DNA from: Ceratotherium simum simum
Lineage: Eukaryota; Chordata; Mammalia; Perissodactyla; Rhinocerotidae
Direction of reading: 5' to 3'
Length of the DNA stretch: 64,000 nt
Assembly (NCBI RefSeq): GCF_000283155.1
Contig: NW_004454229.1
Coordinates: 712,086 to 776,085 of the forward strand
Shown here: positions 52,216 to 63,560 of the stretch, piece after piece
How positions within the stretch are numbered: the first letter of the stretch is position 1
How the letters are laid out: every line of letters begins with the position of its first letter
Notes under the pieces: model-generated
Database searches by the model: none
Told to the model about the DNA's origin: nothing
What the model saw: only the letters and a program-made list of their open reading frames with translations
Program-made: the position numbers and the translations under genes

Positions 52216-52685
52216 TAAACTGTATTTCAAATGTGTGGCACAACGTGTCCCACCTACAGAGCTGTGAAGATTACTCACGCTACTACCCAGAGGACCGGGA
52301 AAGGGCCACACCATGTATCAATGCCTTGCCTTCTCTCGGTCCCTCTCACGAAACCCCACAGTCCCGGTTCTCTTCCTTCCTCTGATCTCCCCACTCTAGA
52401 GATTCTGGTTCCACTCTGATCAGGGAAGGAAAGTACTGGGGATGATGCCTGAGTGTCTGAATGAAGATTTCCTTCCTCTGAGGTTCTGTGTTCAAGGCGC
52501 AACCAGAGCAGAAATGTTTTATCCAGCCAGTGAAACGCAACCACTTTGCTAACTGCCTGGGATAAGCCGTGGTCCTCTACGATTTCGTGGCGAGGGTCTC
52601 AGCTCGGAGTGTAAGGTGCCACGACCACTGCAGCAAGTAGTAATGACACAAACAAGGGCGCCTTAGGGCCTGCCAGAGAAGTCAC
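52216..52685. other. Unique DNA, no feature found
   Basis: No clear repeat or exon. Confidence 0.35.
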
Positions 52686-52689
52686 GTCA

Positions 52690-53085
52690 CAAGTTGCAGT
52701 GAAGGCCAGTGGAGCTCAGAGAGGGAACGGAGTTCACCAAAGGTCACAGCCAGTTGGTAACGGGCAAGATTCAAGGTCAAGCTCTCTCAGCTGGTTTTCA
52801 TTTTGTTTGTTTGAGTTTATTATTAAGAAAGACAGCTTGTGTAGGTGGCGAGAGGTGGAGAAGAGAACATGGCTTTGGGGTCACATACACCAGAGTCTGA
52901 AGCTCAGATCTTCCACCTAGTAGCTGTGTGACCTTGGGCAAGTTGCTTGCCACATCTGAGCCTGTTTCCTCATTTGTGAAATGAGGGCAATAAGTCTCCT
53001 TCTTGGAATGATGGGAAGATTAAATGTAAAAAGGTTCAATAGAGCACCTTGCACGGGGCTGGAACTTCAGAGGCCCTTAAACTTG
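52690..53085. repeat. MIR antisense fragment then MIR sense
   Basis: 52715-52790: GAGCTCAGAGAGGGAACGG and CCAAAGGTCACAGCCAG (antisense). 52865-53080: ACATGGCTTTGGGGTCAC, TAGTAGCTGTGTGACCTTGG, TGTTTCCTCATTTGTGAAATG and GAGCACCTTGCACGGG (sense, good copy). Confidence 0.85.
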
Positions 53086-53109
53086 TGGTTCATGTGGGTT
53101 TTCGAGTCA

Positions 53110-53605
53110 GACTGTCTGGGTTTTGTTTAAACATCTTTATTTAAAATGAAATATTTCAAACAGAAAAGTACAGAGCAATCTAACAAATACCTATGTATTT
53201 ACCACTGAGATTTAACACACATTGATCTTCTACCATATTCGCACCATATATTTTTTAAAAGAAATAAAATTATAGCATATCGAAGTCTCCTTGCCCCCTC
53301 CTTGATCCCATCCACCTCCTTTCCCCACCAGAGGTAATCACTTCTGAGGCTGGGGTGTACTCTTTTTGTCTGCGTTTTTATTCCTTTATTACATGCATAT
53401 GTGTGCATAAACAATATGGAATATTGTTCTGTTTTTAAATTTGCATAAGCGGTAGAAGACTGCACATACTGTTCTATGATTTGCCCTTTTAACCCAATAT
53501 TATGTAAGTGAGATTTACCCGTGTTGACACATGTAGGTCATTCACTCCAACTGCCATCTAGTGCTCCATCGCATAAATATAGTATGCTTTACATATTCAT
53601 TTGAC
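53110..53605. mobile_element. L1-like 3' UTR-type AT-rich repeat, tentative
   Basis: AAATATTTCAAACAGAAAAGT, CTATGTATTTACCACTGAG, AACCCAATATTATGTAAGTG, AGATTTACCCGTGTTGACAC and GCATAAATATAGTATGCTTT resemble an old L1 3' untranslated region. The sense strand is not certain. The block is much more AT-rich than its surroundings. Confidence 0.55.
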
Positions 53606-55345
53606 CGACAACGCCCCAGCCCCCGGCCCACGCTGTTTTCACTAAACTACCGCGAAGAAGAGAGATGGGAAAAGAGAAGCCACTTTCCCTGGAGGATGGA
53701 CAAGCCTCTTTCTGAGTGTGAGGCTGGACTCAAACAAAGGCCCCTAAAATGCTGTTCAGCTGGGTGAGTGGTGCCAGGGCAGCCCAGTTCCTCCTCCCCT
53801 GTAGGCAGGGGCTGTGGCACTCTCTGCCAGAGGGAGAGAAGATCCGGCAGGACCCCTGCCCGCTTCTGTGCATGCCCTCTCCACACCCACTGGGGAGTGC
53901 TCCCTGCTCCTGCTCTGTGGGTCTTTCTGCCTGCCGTGCTCCCCACGGACCCAGGCTCTGCCCTCTGCAGCCCTGCTGCAGCTAGGTGCTCTGCACACAG
54001 TAGGTGCTCAGTAAATATTAGTGATGGATGCATAAGAGTGAAATAAAAACGAATGAGTGTGTGAATGATGAAAGGACTAAGTGGATGAATGCAATCAGTT
54101 CTCAGATTCAATTTCGGGCTTAGAAAGCCATCTCCCTCCATCTTGGGAAGGCAGCCTGGAACGGGCTGAGATTCCATCCGGGGTTGTAGGCACAGCTCTG
54201 CTGCTGATGGTGCGTGCTCCCCTGTGCACCCTGGCGCCCAGAGAGGCTCCCCGAGTCTGCCCAGCCGTGATGTCCCAGGGTTCTGAGCGACACTAAGGGC
54301 CACCTCACTGCCCCGCACAGCCTCCACGCCCAGGTGCACACTGTCCGCACACAGCCTCTCATTTTTCAAGGGCACAGTCTGGGATGAATTCCTTGGTCAC
54401 CACCTATGGTAAAGGAGATTTATTACTCCCACGAACTCTTTTTATCCTCCTCCTTCCAGACTGTGATGGATTTTATCTTGATAAATGATGAGGCCTGGGC
54501 CCTGTGGGCAGAGAGAGAGGTGGGCGGGGAGCTGTGAGCCTGAAAAGGAGAAGGAAAAGGAAGAAGTCCCGGGGCTCCTGGCCATGGATGTGCAGGAGCG
54601 GCTGTCACTCAGAGCTCCTCCAAGGCTGGAGGTGGTGCCCAGAGAGGAGGTTTTTGCACAATTTTGGCAAATTTCCACTAATTTGCCGGGTGCCCACAGC
54701 AGTTCTGCCTTCTTCGTCTGTACCTTCTGTGCTTTGGACTTGACCGTGACAACGGCACCTTCCGCACCTAAGTGGTCAGTCTCGGTGCAAAGCAAGGATT
54801 TTCCTGCAGTTGCCTGGGCCCGTAGCAGGTGCTCCCCAATCAGGGACCTCTTTGTGTCCTGAGCCCACCTCCTTCCCAAAACCACTCCCAAAAGTTGTTG
54901 TCTGAATGCTCATCCTTGTAGCCAGCAGACCTCGCAGGTGCCCCTGGCTCGGGCACAGTGAGCTTGAGCAGACTGCAGTCGCAGCTTTGGCCCTGCCCTA
55001 CTGTGTGCACCCACTCGGCACCTTCCTGCTCATCCTCCCAGGTGCAGGGCCATAGACTCCTCCTTGGGGAAGCTTAAGGGCCCCTCCTCAGCACCTACCT
55101 CTGGGTATCCCTCCACATTCCTCCTGACCACTGCCTGAGGCCTGACTGTTCACCTGTCTGTCCCTTCAGGCGACCATCTGGGGCATCAGGTCTGGTCCAG
55201 TCAGTGTCCCAGGGCCCCACACAGGCTGTGCACAGAGAAGGCCTACAAGAACAAATGAAGGAGTGGGGGAGAGAGGGAACTCTCCCCGGGACCCTGGCCC
55301 TGCCTCAGGTGGTCAGCTCCCTGGACACGGGGGCTGTCCCCTCCT
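53606..55345. other. Unique DNA with an L2 3' end
   Basis: 53985-54075 is an L2 3' end in sense (CTCTGCACACAGTAGGTGC, TCAGTAAATATTAGTGATGG). The 242-codon minus-strand frame at 53647-54375 runs through it and has no protein signature. No exon supported. Confidence 0.4.
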
Positions 55346-55349
55346 TCTC

Positions 55350-55560
55350 TCAGCATCTAGTAGTTTCTGTGTGCCAGGCACTGCGCCAAGCACTTTGTAT
55401 TTCATTTAATACTCTTAACAACCTGCAGAGTGAGATTTATCATCCCTAGTGTCAGACAGTGAGGGTGAGCCTGGGCAGGAGGGAACGACTTTCCAGGTTC
55501 ACACAGCTCATAAGCGCAGAGGCAGATCCAAACGGACTGCCCTGCCCCTGAAGCCCGGTG
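55350..55560 (-). repeat. MIR SINE, antisense
   Basis: TCTGTGTGCCAGGCACTGCG, TATTTCATTTAATACTCTTAAC, CAGAGTGAGATTTATCATCC and GGTTCACACAGCTCATAAG are MIR antisense. Confidence 0.8.
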
Positions 55561-56955
55561 TTTCCACTCTGCCTCCTCCTGGACTGGCGGACAGCAAGTG
55601 CTGCAGCCTCTTCCGGAAGCTCACTGGAGGAAATGCTTGCCTCTGCCCTCCTGGAGGGGCTGAGCCTGCACACACCCCCAGACGAGGGCCTCAGACTGGC
55701 GGTCTGGTGGCGGCTGGAGGCAGGGGTCTGGGCACAGCGGGGAGCTCTTGCCTGGGCACGGGGACTGTGGTGGCTTGGTCAGGGGGGTGGCCTTGTCTGC
55801 TCCCTAAACCAAATGGAGCCAAGCGAGCCATGGCCTGTGCTCAGCTTGGAGAGGAGCAGAGGGCTCCTGCTGGGAGCTCATCATTTTCTCCAGACACAAG
55901 GCCGCCCATCCTGAGGCTGGCACTGTGCTTCATTCCAGCAGACCTCGGCTTTGTGGGCCCTCATCCTTCCTTTTTTTCCTCCTCCTGCCCTCTCTTTCCC
56001 ATCTGGCCTGCCTCTCCCACCTCTGGATGCCCTCCCCCTGCCCACGCTGTGGTCCGGTGGTTACCCAGAGCCAGTCACATACGCCTGAGAAATGGATGTG
56101 GCTAACCAGGGGCCCCCCGGCCCAGCTGGCCCATGTGAGCTCCAGTTGGACCCCAGCCCCTGCATCCAGGATCAGCCCCACAGCCCTCCCCCACCGCCGT
56201 CCCCCACCCTCCATTTATATCTCTTCCCAACAACTGTGTCTGAGAATAGGCTCAGGAGCCCCCGGGCAGCACCTGCCTTGGTTCTGACTTGTAAGGCTCT
56301 GGCCATGGAATTCAGCAGTGTTTGTGCAGCGGCCCCTTTCTGGCCTGGCCCTGGGGTCAGGGGAGGCCTCTGCGTGCACCAGCAGGCACTCAGCAGAGCC
56401 CAGGCGGGGGCCTGCCTCAGCCACTGTCCACGTTGCTGGGAGAAGCAGGGATCACACCTGGGCCCGGGGTGGCCCGTTCCCTCTCCCACCATCTCCACCT
56501 GCCCAAATGGGACACGGCTGCGCCCAGGTGCCCCTCGAGGGTGAAGGCCTCAGCACCTTCCAGCCCTGGCACCTCTATCTTGGCGCTGATCTCATCCCAC
56601 CGGGTATGATAACCATCATTCTCACACCGGGCAACTCTTCACGGTAACCAAACCCTCAGGCGCTCCTCAGCCCACTCAGGCTCACCCTAACGCCGTGGGG
56701 CCTGCTGACAGAGGCGGACATGAAGCTCAGGGAGGTGAAGCCCAGCAGGGGAGGTAGTGGAACGAAGATGTGAGCCCCCCTGGTCAGGCCGCATCACCTT
56801 GAGCGCCTGCCATGTGTCGGCGCGGTGCTGGGGCCATGATGGTCAACAAGACGGGCCCTGCTCCTCGACGTCCAGCAGCTTCCACTCTCCTGGAGAGCTA
56901 GACGCTGGGGCATCTGAAAGGACTCAAATCTCTACCTCCACTCCCTCATTCTTGC
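55561..56955. other. Unique GC-rich DNA
   Basis: No supported exon or clear repeat. The 218-, 120- and 150-codon plus frames and minus-strand frames overlap one another without family signature. Confidence 0.4.
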
Positions 56956-56959
56956 TGTT

Positions 56960-57205
56960 TCCTTCTCCTTAAGCTCTCCTTCAAACTCCCAAGGCTCAGC
57001 TTAAGTCTTGTTTCTCCAAGAAGTCTTTTCCTCGGAGCCCGCGCTGCCCTCCAGGCCAGCCCAGCAGCACAGGCTCGCCTGGATGCATGCAGCCAGCCTG
57101 TGACCCACGTGAGCTGAACCTACTGGAACAGCCCTGTCTCCTCCTTCCCCTGGTCTCTTAATGGCATCTCCTGGCCCAGGGCTGGGCGCCCACAAAGAAT
57201 GCCTC
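56960..57205 (+). repeat. L2 3' region, sense
   Basis: CTCCTTCAAACTCCCAAGGC, TCAGCTTAAGTCTTGTTTC, CCAAGAAGTCTTTTCCTCGG and GGCATCTCCTGGCCCAGGGC are L2 words. Confidence 0.65.
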
Positions 57206-57545
57206 ATAGACTAGCCAGGGGCTCGAGGCTGTGTGGGGAATGGTCCCAGCTGCTGGACCTTTGGTACAAATGACACAGAGAACTGATGAATCCTGGATTC
57301 CTGAGTGACGGCAGGCACCTTCCTTCTCCCATCTGGGCCCCGTGTCTTATTAGTAAAACGAGGGTCTCGTAGACTGAGGGAATGTTAGCCTCGGTGAGCA
57401 TCTCTTCAACCCTCCTGAGTTACAGGGGAGGAGACAAGGACTGGAAACGTTTGCTAGCTCCCAGCAGAACCAGGACTATACCTGGTCTGGCCTATGTGAC
57501 CTCAACAGTCCGTTCCAGGTAAAAATTCTTCGCTTATCTACAGCA
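57206..57545. other. Unique DNA, worn MIR-like piece
   Basis: 57290-57500 has faint MIR-like words (TACAGGGGAGGAGACAAGG). Nothing else found. Confidence 0.35.
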
Positions 57546-57775
57546 CAGTTTCTCAACCTGGGGGCAATTTTGTGTCGTCCCCCCCTCCCTGCCAGGAGAG
57601 ATTCAGCAATGTGTGGGGGCATTTTTGTTGTCACAAATGGGGGAAGGGGCACTATTGGCATTGAGTGGGTAGAGGCCCGGAATGCTGTAAAATATCCTAG
57701 AGTGCACAGGACAGCTCCCACAACAGAGAACGATCCAGCCTAGAATGTCAGTGGAGCCGAAGCTGTGAAGCCCTG
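57546..57775. mobile_element. MER20 hAT-Charlie DNA transposon
   Basis: Starts CAGTTTCTCAACCTGGGGG, contains GCAATTTTGTGTCGTCC, GCAATGTGTGGGGGCATTTTTG, TTGTCACAAATGGGGG, GTGGGTAGAGGCCCGGAATG, TGCACAGGACAGCTCCCAC and ends GCTGTGAAGCCCTG. These are MER20 blocks in order. The 8-bp duplication is eroded. MER20 copies are known to have been used as endometrial enhancers in placental mammals. Confidence 0.88.
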
Positions 57776-58145
57776 GGCCACTGAGGAAAAAGGACACGAC
57801 TTTCCTGACACGTCCTCCCTCTGGTGGCTGTGGCCTCTGCCAGGGTGTTTGCAGCAGTCTCCGCTTGCCTCTTAGGAAAAGATGGTGCCTCCCTGGGTTT
57901 TCCTCTTGGGTTGGCTTTCCCCTCTCCTGCATCAGGCCTCTCAGGAGCCTCGTCCAAAATCCACATGGCAGTGTCTCTGAGGAGGGGTCTCCTGGCGACA
58001 CGGTGAGGTGGCCCAGGCAGAGACACAGTGGTGGGGAGGGGGCCCTGCTGTCTGAAAACCAGCTTCCACTTGGCCCTAGGCTCCTGCTCCCACCTGGGAG
58101 GGGGCAGGAATGGTGGTGCTGGTGGAGGTCCTCACCAAGGCAGCG
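57776..58145. other. Unique DNA, no feature found
   Basis: No clear repeat or exon. The 214-codon minus-strand frame spans the MER20 and this stretch. Confidence 0.35.
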
Positions 58146-58149
58146 AGGA

Positions 58150-58365
58150 GCCATGGACCTGTGTTGAGGTCTTAGCTTTCCCACTCCCAGCTGTGTGTCC
58201 TTGAGCAAAGCATCGACCTCTCTGAGCCTCAGTTTCCTCATCTGCAAGGAATCTCATGACAACATCTGCCACTTGGGGTTATTGTAAAGGTCGAGTGAGA
58301 TACTGCCACATGTGTGGAGTGCCTCTTGTAGGATCTGGGACACAGCAGCTGCTCATGAAAGTCCT
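58150..58365 (+). repeat. MIR SINE, sense
   Basis: GGACCTGTGTTGAGGTCTTAG, CCAGCTGTGTGTCCTTGAGC, CTCTGAGCCTCAGTTTCCTC and GGGTTATTGTAAAGGTCGAG are MIR sense. Confidence 0.85.
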
Positions 58366-58559
58366 GATCTTTAATGTCTCCATTCTCCTGTCCTCACCCC
58401 ACTCAACACTTCCCACTCCACCCCTGCCTGAGTTTTTACATTACCAACTGCAGTCTGGGGCCTGAGTAAAGAATTTGCAAAAGGCAGGAACCAAGACATC
58501 ATCTTTACTTCTCTCCTCTCCTTCCCCGTCTCTGGCCAGTTCACCAGCAAGTTCTGAGG

Positions 58560-59150
58560 ATTTATTTTTTTCAGAAAGGCTGTGTGGGGTTGGTCTCTCC
58601 GCTCCTGTCCCACTGCCACTGTCCTGTCCAGGCCCGTGTCACTCTGGCCTCAGCTGTGAGTCCCGGACAATCCCTCCCAACTGACTCGCAGGCCTTGCCC
58701 CTCACCCCCACGTAATCAGGCTACACCCTGAAGCCAGGTTTGTCTTTCCCAAACTGAGCTCCCACCTGCTCCAGAGCCTTTGCTGGCGGGTCCTCCAGGC
58801 CCTGCAGGATAAAGTCCAAGTGATCTGCTTGGATTGGAGGCTCTGCCCTCCTCATTCTGGGCTCATCGGCCCTGCCCTGAGACGCACGTGAATGCAGCCG
58901 CACTGCGTGTCCCGGCGATTCTCCCAGAGGCCCAGCAATGTGAACAGCGGCACCCCTGCATGCAGCGCCGCCCCCACTTCACCCTAGGCCCACTAGGAGA
59001 CACCATCGTCACAATGACTACCCTGGTCTTCACGGTCCCAGACTGGGAGATCTTCCAGGGCAGGGCTGTGTCTTGGGCATGCCCAGGAACCATCCAGAAC
59101 GTGGCACAGAGCAGGCTGGATAAATGCCTGTGAGTGGCATGAGTGAAGAC
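58560..59150 (+). repeat. L2 LINE 3' region, sense
   Basis: GGCCCTGCAGGATAAAGTCC, AAGTGATCTGCTTGG, GATCTTCCAGGGCAGGGCTG, TGTCTTGGGCATGCCC and CATCCAGAACGTGGCACAG, GGATAAATGCCTGTGAGTG follow L2 order. Confidence 0.65.
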
Positions 59151-59379
59151 ATGAACTGATGAGTTACAGGCTTCACCATGTAGCAAAACAACCTTCCATC
59201 TGCTCTCTGTTGACCTCACAAGAGTCCTGTGAGGGTCCTTGTTACAGAAACCACAGCAAGGAGAAGAACCAGGAACCACTCCGGGCAATCAGAGGTGATG
59301 CTGCTTTTTTGTATCCAAAATAGCTCTCAAACAAGGCCACCCGGGAGGCCGAGGTGGACACTAGGCCTGGCATCGTCCA

Positions 59380-59565
59380 GTTAATAACTGTAACAGCCAG
59401 CAGGAGCTTGCTTCCTCTCAGCCAGGCATCCTGCGGCATCTCATGGATCCCTATAATGGCCCTGGAAGGTGAGTATTATTGTCTCCATTTTACAAATAAA
59501 GAAACGGGGGCTCAGAGAGGGGAAGACATGTGCCCAGAATGACACAGCAGGTGGAGCTGACGGTC
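59380..59565 (-). repeat. MIR SINE, antisense
   Basis: TCTCATGGATCCCTATAATG, TATTGTCTCCATTTTACAAA, AACGGGGGCTCAGAGAGG and GCCCAGAATGACACAGC are MIR antisense. Confidence 0.75.
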
Positions 59566-59586
59566 AAGGGAAGCTGCCTTTCCCAC

Positions 59587-59715
59587 CTTGTTACTCGGCC
59601 CCCAGAGCGGCAGGTCTGCCAACTCCAGGTAGAGGACATCATGGACTTGTTCTGAGGTGGCCTTTGCCAGAGTGGGGGGCCTGTTGCTGCGGAGGAATCT
59701 GTACATGTCGTCTGC
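59587..59715 (-). CDS. Low-confidence exon candidate, 43 codons
   Basis: Minus-strand segment between a weak acceptor (GGGGTTCCAG, purine-rich upstream) and a usable donor (AAG|GTGGGA). It is open for 43 codons in phase 0 and reads ADDMYRFLRS near the start and VLYLELADLPLWG near the end, which looks more protein-like than neighbouring frames. It lies on the same strand as the secure exon at 2319-2465, but nothing else links them. The poor acceptor is a serious weakness. Confidence 0.18.
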
Positions 59716-60155
59716 CTGGAACCCCTGCCCTCCTCCCTCTCCACGGGTTGGCCAGATAAGCGAGGCTCAGTTTCCCCAGCAGCCTCCAGGCCTCCCCTTT
59801 ACTGTCCAATAGCCACCCCTGAACCCCACCCTCGGTGTGCAGGGCCCTAACTCCCATCTGCCCCAGGCATCCTACCCCAGGCTGGACGCCTGGCCTTGGC
59901 CTCCGCTGCTCTCAGACCGGGGGTGAGGGGGTGGGGGTGGGGTAGGGCAGGCCAGGTCTGCAGGAAGGCCTGACAACCAGTGGGAGAGGAGGTGGCAGGG
60001 GGTCCTGGCACAAGGCCTAGCAATGTGCTCCCTTCTCGGGAAGCGCATCTCTTAAGCAACGCTCCCTTTGTGAGGCCCCCCGAAGTACATGTTCACAGGG
60101 ACTGAACTGCCACCCAAACACTCGGACACAGGGCCTGCTGGTGGACTCTTTAGTT
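59716..60155. other. Unique DNA, no feature found
   Basis: A G-rich GGGGGTGAGGGGGTGGGGG-like run near 59920-59942 could form a plus-strand G-quadruplex. No exon. Confidence 0.4.
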
Positions 60156-60159
60156 ACCT

Positions 60160-60295
60160 GGCCAACTAACGCTCATGACAAAGTTTCACCCAAGGTTTAA
60201 CAATTAAAATGAATTTTGTTAGACCTTTGATGGTTCATCTTTATGGAAAAGAATAAAATTTCATGGCACGGGCAGTGTCCCGGAGAGTCCGGGAA
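60160..60295. promoter_or_regulatory. Repeat-free AT-rich island, candidate conserved non-coding element
   Basis: CAAGGTTTAACAATTAAAATG, GACCTTTGATGGTTCATC and AAGAATAAAATTTCATGGC. CCTTTGATG resembles a TCF/LEF site (CTTTGAT) and AACAAT a SOX site. Function is inference. Confidence 0.3.
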
Positions 60296-60299
60296 ACAT

Positions 60300-61740
60300 G
60301 ACTGTGGAAACCCAGAAGAGAAGTCAAGATGGCGGTCCCCTGCCCAGCTCCGGTCCCTGGCCCCTCTCTGAGCCTCATTTCCTCATCTGTAAGTAACGAG
60401 TTTGGACCCGTTGGTTTCTAATGGCCCTCCAGCCTTGCATCCTGGGGGCCTGTCCCTGCCTTCGAATGGCGAGGAAGATTCTAGCCAGTCAAAAGCTCTG
60501 AGTGAAACGTGCAGACGTGAGAGGCAGATGCTCTGGGAGGTGGAAGGACGTTGCTGCTCACAGCTGACTTGGGACCAGTCGGGCCTCGCGCTCAGATCTC
60601 GACTTTCCACTTGCTGTTACCTGTCGGGTTCCTCCCTTCCTTCGTCTCCCCATCTGTAACGGGAGATGCTAAGGACTCCCGCAAGGGCTCAAGGGAAAGG
60701 AGGGCTGAACGCAAAGGCCTAGCACAGGGCCTGGGTCCTTGTGACTGTGATGACTGCTCACCACCATCGCAGGTCAGAGGACTGACTCACATGAGCTGTG
60801 CCCGCCCTGCGCCCAAGCAGGGAGGGGAGCCCTGCCGTGTGCTCCCAGTCTGCAGGAGGTCCGCCTGGACATACAGAACCTCAGGGAAGAGGCAGGACCG
60901 TGCAGACGCACGTTCTACTGTCAGCGTCTGAGGTGCTCCGCCCCTCGGAAGTCACAGTCCCAGGGATGTAGAGGTGGGCCAGCCACCCCAGCTCTCGGCT
61001 GGCTAGGACTGTCAAGAGCAGAGAGAACACACTTCTGTGGAAGTCCCAAAAGGGGGCTTTAATTCCTACGGGTTCAGAGGAGGCTCAAGAGATATAATTT
61101 GACTTTGGGAGTCTGACCGTTTCTCTACACCCTACCTCCTCCAGGGGCACGGTGGGGCAGAGACGGGCCCATCCTGCCCACTTCCTGAAGATGAGGGCTC
61201 ACTCTCTGGGAGACGGACCTTGGCTCAGTTTCCCTGAGGATTCCAAATCAGTGAGTGGCCCAGCCAGGACAGGGCCCCCTGTTTGCCAACCCCACTACCA
61301 CCAGCACAGGCCTCCCCAACCCCTCCTAGGCCAGGAGAGCCCTGGAAAATTCCCAAGGCACGTGCTGGGATGAGGGTGAAGGATAAGCCAGGAGGCCCCT
61401 TGGCTGTGTTCCTCCTATGCTTTAGAACTTGGCTGTGCCTGTGATGCAGTTCAGCAGACCCCTCTCCACCCCACCCTTCCTGTCAAGCCTGTTATTCTCT
61501 GACTTCCGAACAAGCGCCCAAATGAAGGCAGGCTGAAAGGCCCCGGGGCCTCTACGTCCAGGAATGGGCTATTAGTGGATTGCAAAGGCCCAGATTTGAC
61601 TGCGAAGCTGCAACCAGCTAGACCCTCATTCTCAGGCCCTGTCACAGCCAATCTGCCCCTCACCAGCTGGCGAGAGATTTCTCTACACTCAGCTATACGG
61701 CCAGGTTTCAGAGCCACCTGCCTGTCTCCTGCAAGGAAGC
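60300..61740. other. Unique DNA with worn MIR sense pieces
   Basis: 60340-60395 (CTCTCTGAGCCTCATTTCC) and 60570-60670 (CACTTGCTGTTACCTGTCGG, CTCCCCATCTGTAACGGG) are MIR-like. No exon supported. Confidence 0.4.
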
Positions 61741-62165
61741 AAAACGTGAAATGACAACCGCACTTACAGAGCTGCCCTGGACTGTGGACCCAGCTGCTCT
61801 CAAGTCATTCTTGGCTGTGGTGTCTGCAGTGGCACATCCTCTTACAAATCAGAAAACATGGTCTTTAGCTGAGAAGGAAGGCGAACATGTCAGTCCCTTC
61901 TGGCTTGAACCAACGTCCGGGTTTCTGTATCTACATCTTTTTCTACAAAATGGGAAAAACCATGGTGCGGCATCAGGGTGTGGAAGTAGGAGTTGCTGGT
62001 GGTAGAAAGAGAGCAGTGATAAAGATACAACAAGACGAAGGCTGCATCTGGCGCTTCCTAGCTGGGCGACCCGGCTCAGGCTCATCAGCTTGTCTGAGCT
62101 TCAGAGGAGGCTGTTGGGCGGATTAAATAAGATAATGTTTGTAAAGTGCTAGCATTACATACATT
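61741..62165 (+). repeat. Unique DNA ending in MIR sense fragment
   Basis: 62035-62160 has TTCCTAGCTGGGCGACCC, CTTGTCTGAGCTTCAGAGG, AATAAGATAATGTTTGTAAAG and GTGCTAGCATTACATACAT, a MIR 3' half. Confidence 0.6.
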
Positions 62166-62269
62166 GGCTTCCTTCCATTTTTCTGGAAGGAAGGAGGGAA
62201 GGACAGAGGGAGTGAAGAAAGGAAATGGTGATCCCTTCCAAGGACAGGCAGACATGCCCGATGGACATC

Positions 62270-62640
62270 AGAAGTGTAAAATGGTGTTTTTGCAGATTCC
62301 AGAATAACTTTCCTGTGACATTTTGGGTTTTAATGGATTCCAGAAACCTTAAGATTTCTCTGCCGTCAGAACAGGATGTTTAACTTTCGTCCTTCACAAA
62401 AAAACGATGCACTCACTAATCTCTTCATTCACTGGAAATATGTAGGAAACTATGAGAAATGGGCTAAAAAAAAAAAACCACCGTGAAATGTTCTGTTTTT
62501 AAATACAAGCAACCAACAAGAGTGTTGCAAAATGTTGTTGGAATGAATAACAAATCTTTCGGAGACGAACCATGCAAGTGACGCTTTATCAGGGGCAAAA
62601 CGCTTGGGAGGCTCCAATTCTGGAGGCCTGACAGAGTCTG
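62270..62640. promoter_or_regulatory. AT-rich repeat-poor stretch, candidate conserved element
   Basis: GATTCCAGAATAACTTTCC and GATTCCAGAAACCTTAAG form a spaced direct repeat (62296 and 62337), both TTCC...GAA STAT-like. Further on are GAATGAATAACAAATCTTTC and TTTATCAGGGGC. No family repeat recognised. Function is inference. Confidence 0.25.
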
Positions 62641-62884
62641 GACCTCCTTCAGTACCTCTAGGGCAGGAAGAGGAAATGCTTTCATTGGAAGGGGGTGGGA
62701 GGTGAACTGGCTTACCAAGAAAACACCATCTCCTTGCTCCCTTCTCTTGAAGTCCTTCCTAATGTGAAATGAGAAAAGGAAACTATTTTACAGAAAACAT
62801 CAACATGGAGAAACAGCAGTCCCTAGGCACCGTTGGCATTTGGTATCTAGAGGGACAGTATCATTCTGTAGTTAAAATAACATG

Positions 62885-63005
62885 AATTCCTGAACTCGAC
62901 GCTTTATGAAGCCACGGCCTGTTGACCTTGCACACATCTGCCCCCAGAGTCTAATAGCACCTGACACGTGGCTTATGCTCAGTAAACACTTTTGAGTGAA
63001 GGAGG
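62885..63005 (+). repeat. L2-like 3' end, sense
   Basis: CAGAGTCTAATAGCACCTGAC, ACGTGGCTTATGCTCAG and TAAACACTTTTGAGTGAAGG. Confidence 0.65.
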
Positions 63006-63435
63006 GAAGTACAGAGGGAAAGAGAACTGACTGAGATCATGGGTGGGATGCTGCTTTGTAAACTGGAAAGCATGGTTCAAATTGGGGGACATCACTCTGC
63101 TCGGCTGCTATCAGCCTAGGAACAGACGGGGATTTTGAACTGTGAGCCCTCACCTTCCCCAGCCTGGCGGAGATTCTCAGTCATTTTTGGAAAAATCGAG
63201 ATGTCTGTCCTCATTTGTTGCTAATCTAGACACTCTTAGTCCCAACCATCCCTTCTTCCTGGGGTCTTGCTCTGGACTCTGCCCATGAGCATCACACAGT
63301 AGCCAGGAAAGGTTTGAGGCCTCTGGGAAGATTCCCCAACTGGTCCCCCTTCCTCTTCCCTCCTTCTCTCCTTCCCCCAAAGGAGCTAGGCTCATCCTCT
63401 CTCTGTGCTTCTCCATAAGAACTCCACATCACAGA
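63006..63435. other. Unique DNA, no feature found
   Basis: No clear repeat or exon. Confidence 0.35.
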
Positions 63436-63439
63436 ATTA

Positions 63440-63560
63440 TCTCTTAAAGTGTCCCTTTCTCTCACCAGGAGGACAGGAGCTGTTTTATATGCATTCATAT
63501 CTCCATTGCCAGAATTTAGTTTCTGCTCAATAAAAGTTTACTCAATGAATGGGCAGATAT
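63440..63560 (+). repeat. L2 3' end, sense
   Basis: CTCACCAGGAGGACAGGAGC, CATTCATATCTCCATTGCC, TTTCTGCTCAATAAAAGTTT and ACTCAATGAATGG. Confidence 0.72.

Noticed and set aside
53647..54375. A 242-codon minus-strand frame
   Set aside because: It spans an L2 3' end and unique DNA. No motif, no splice support.
55449..56105. A 218-codon plus-strand frame
   Set aside because: It starts in an antisense MIR and overlaps other equally open frames.
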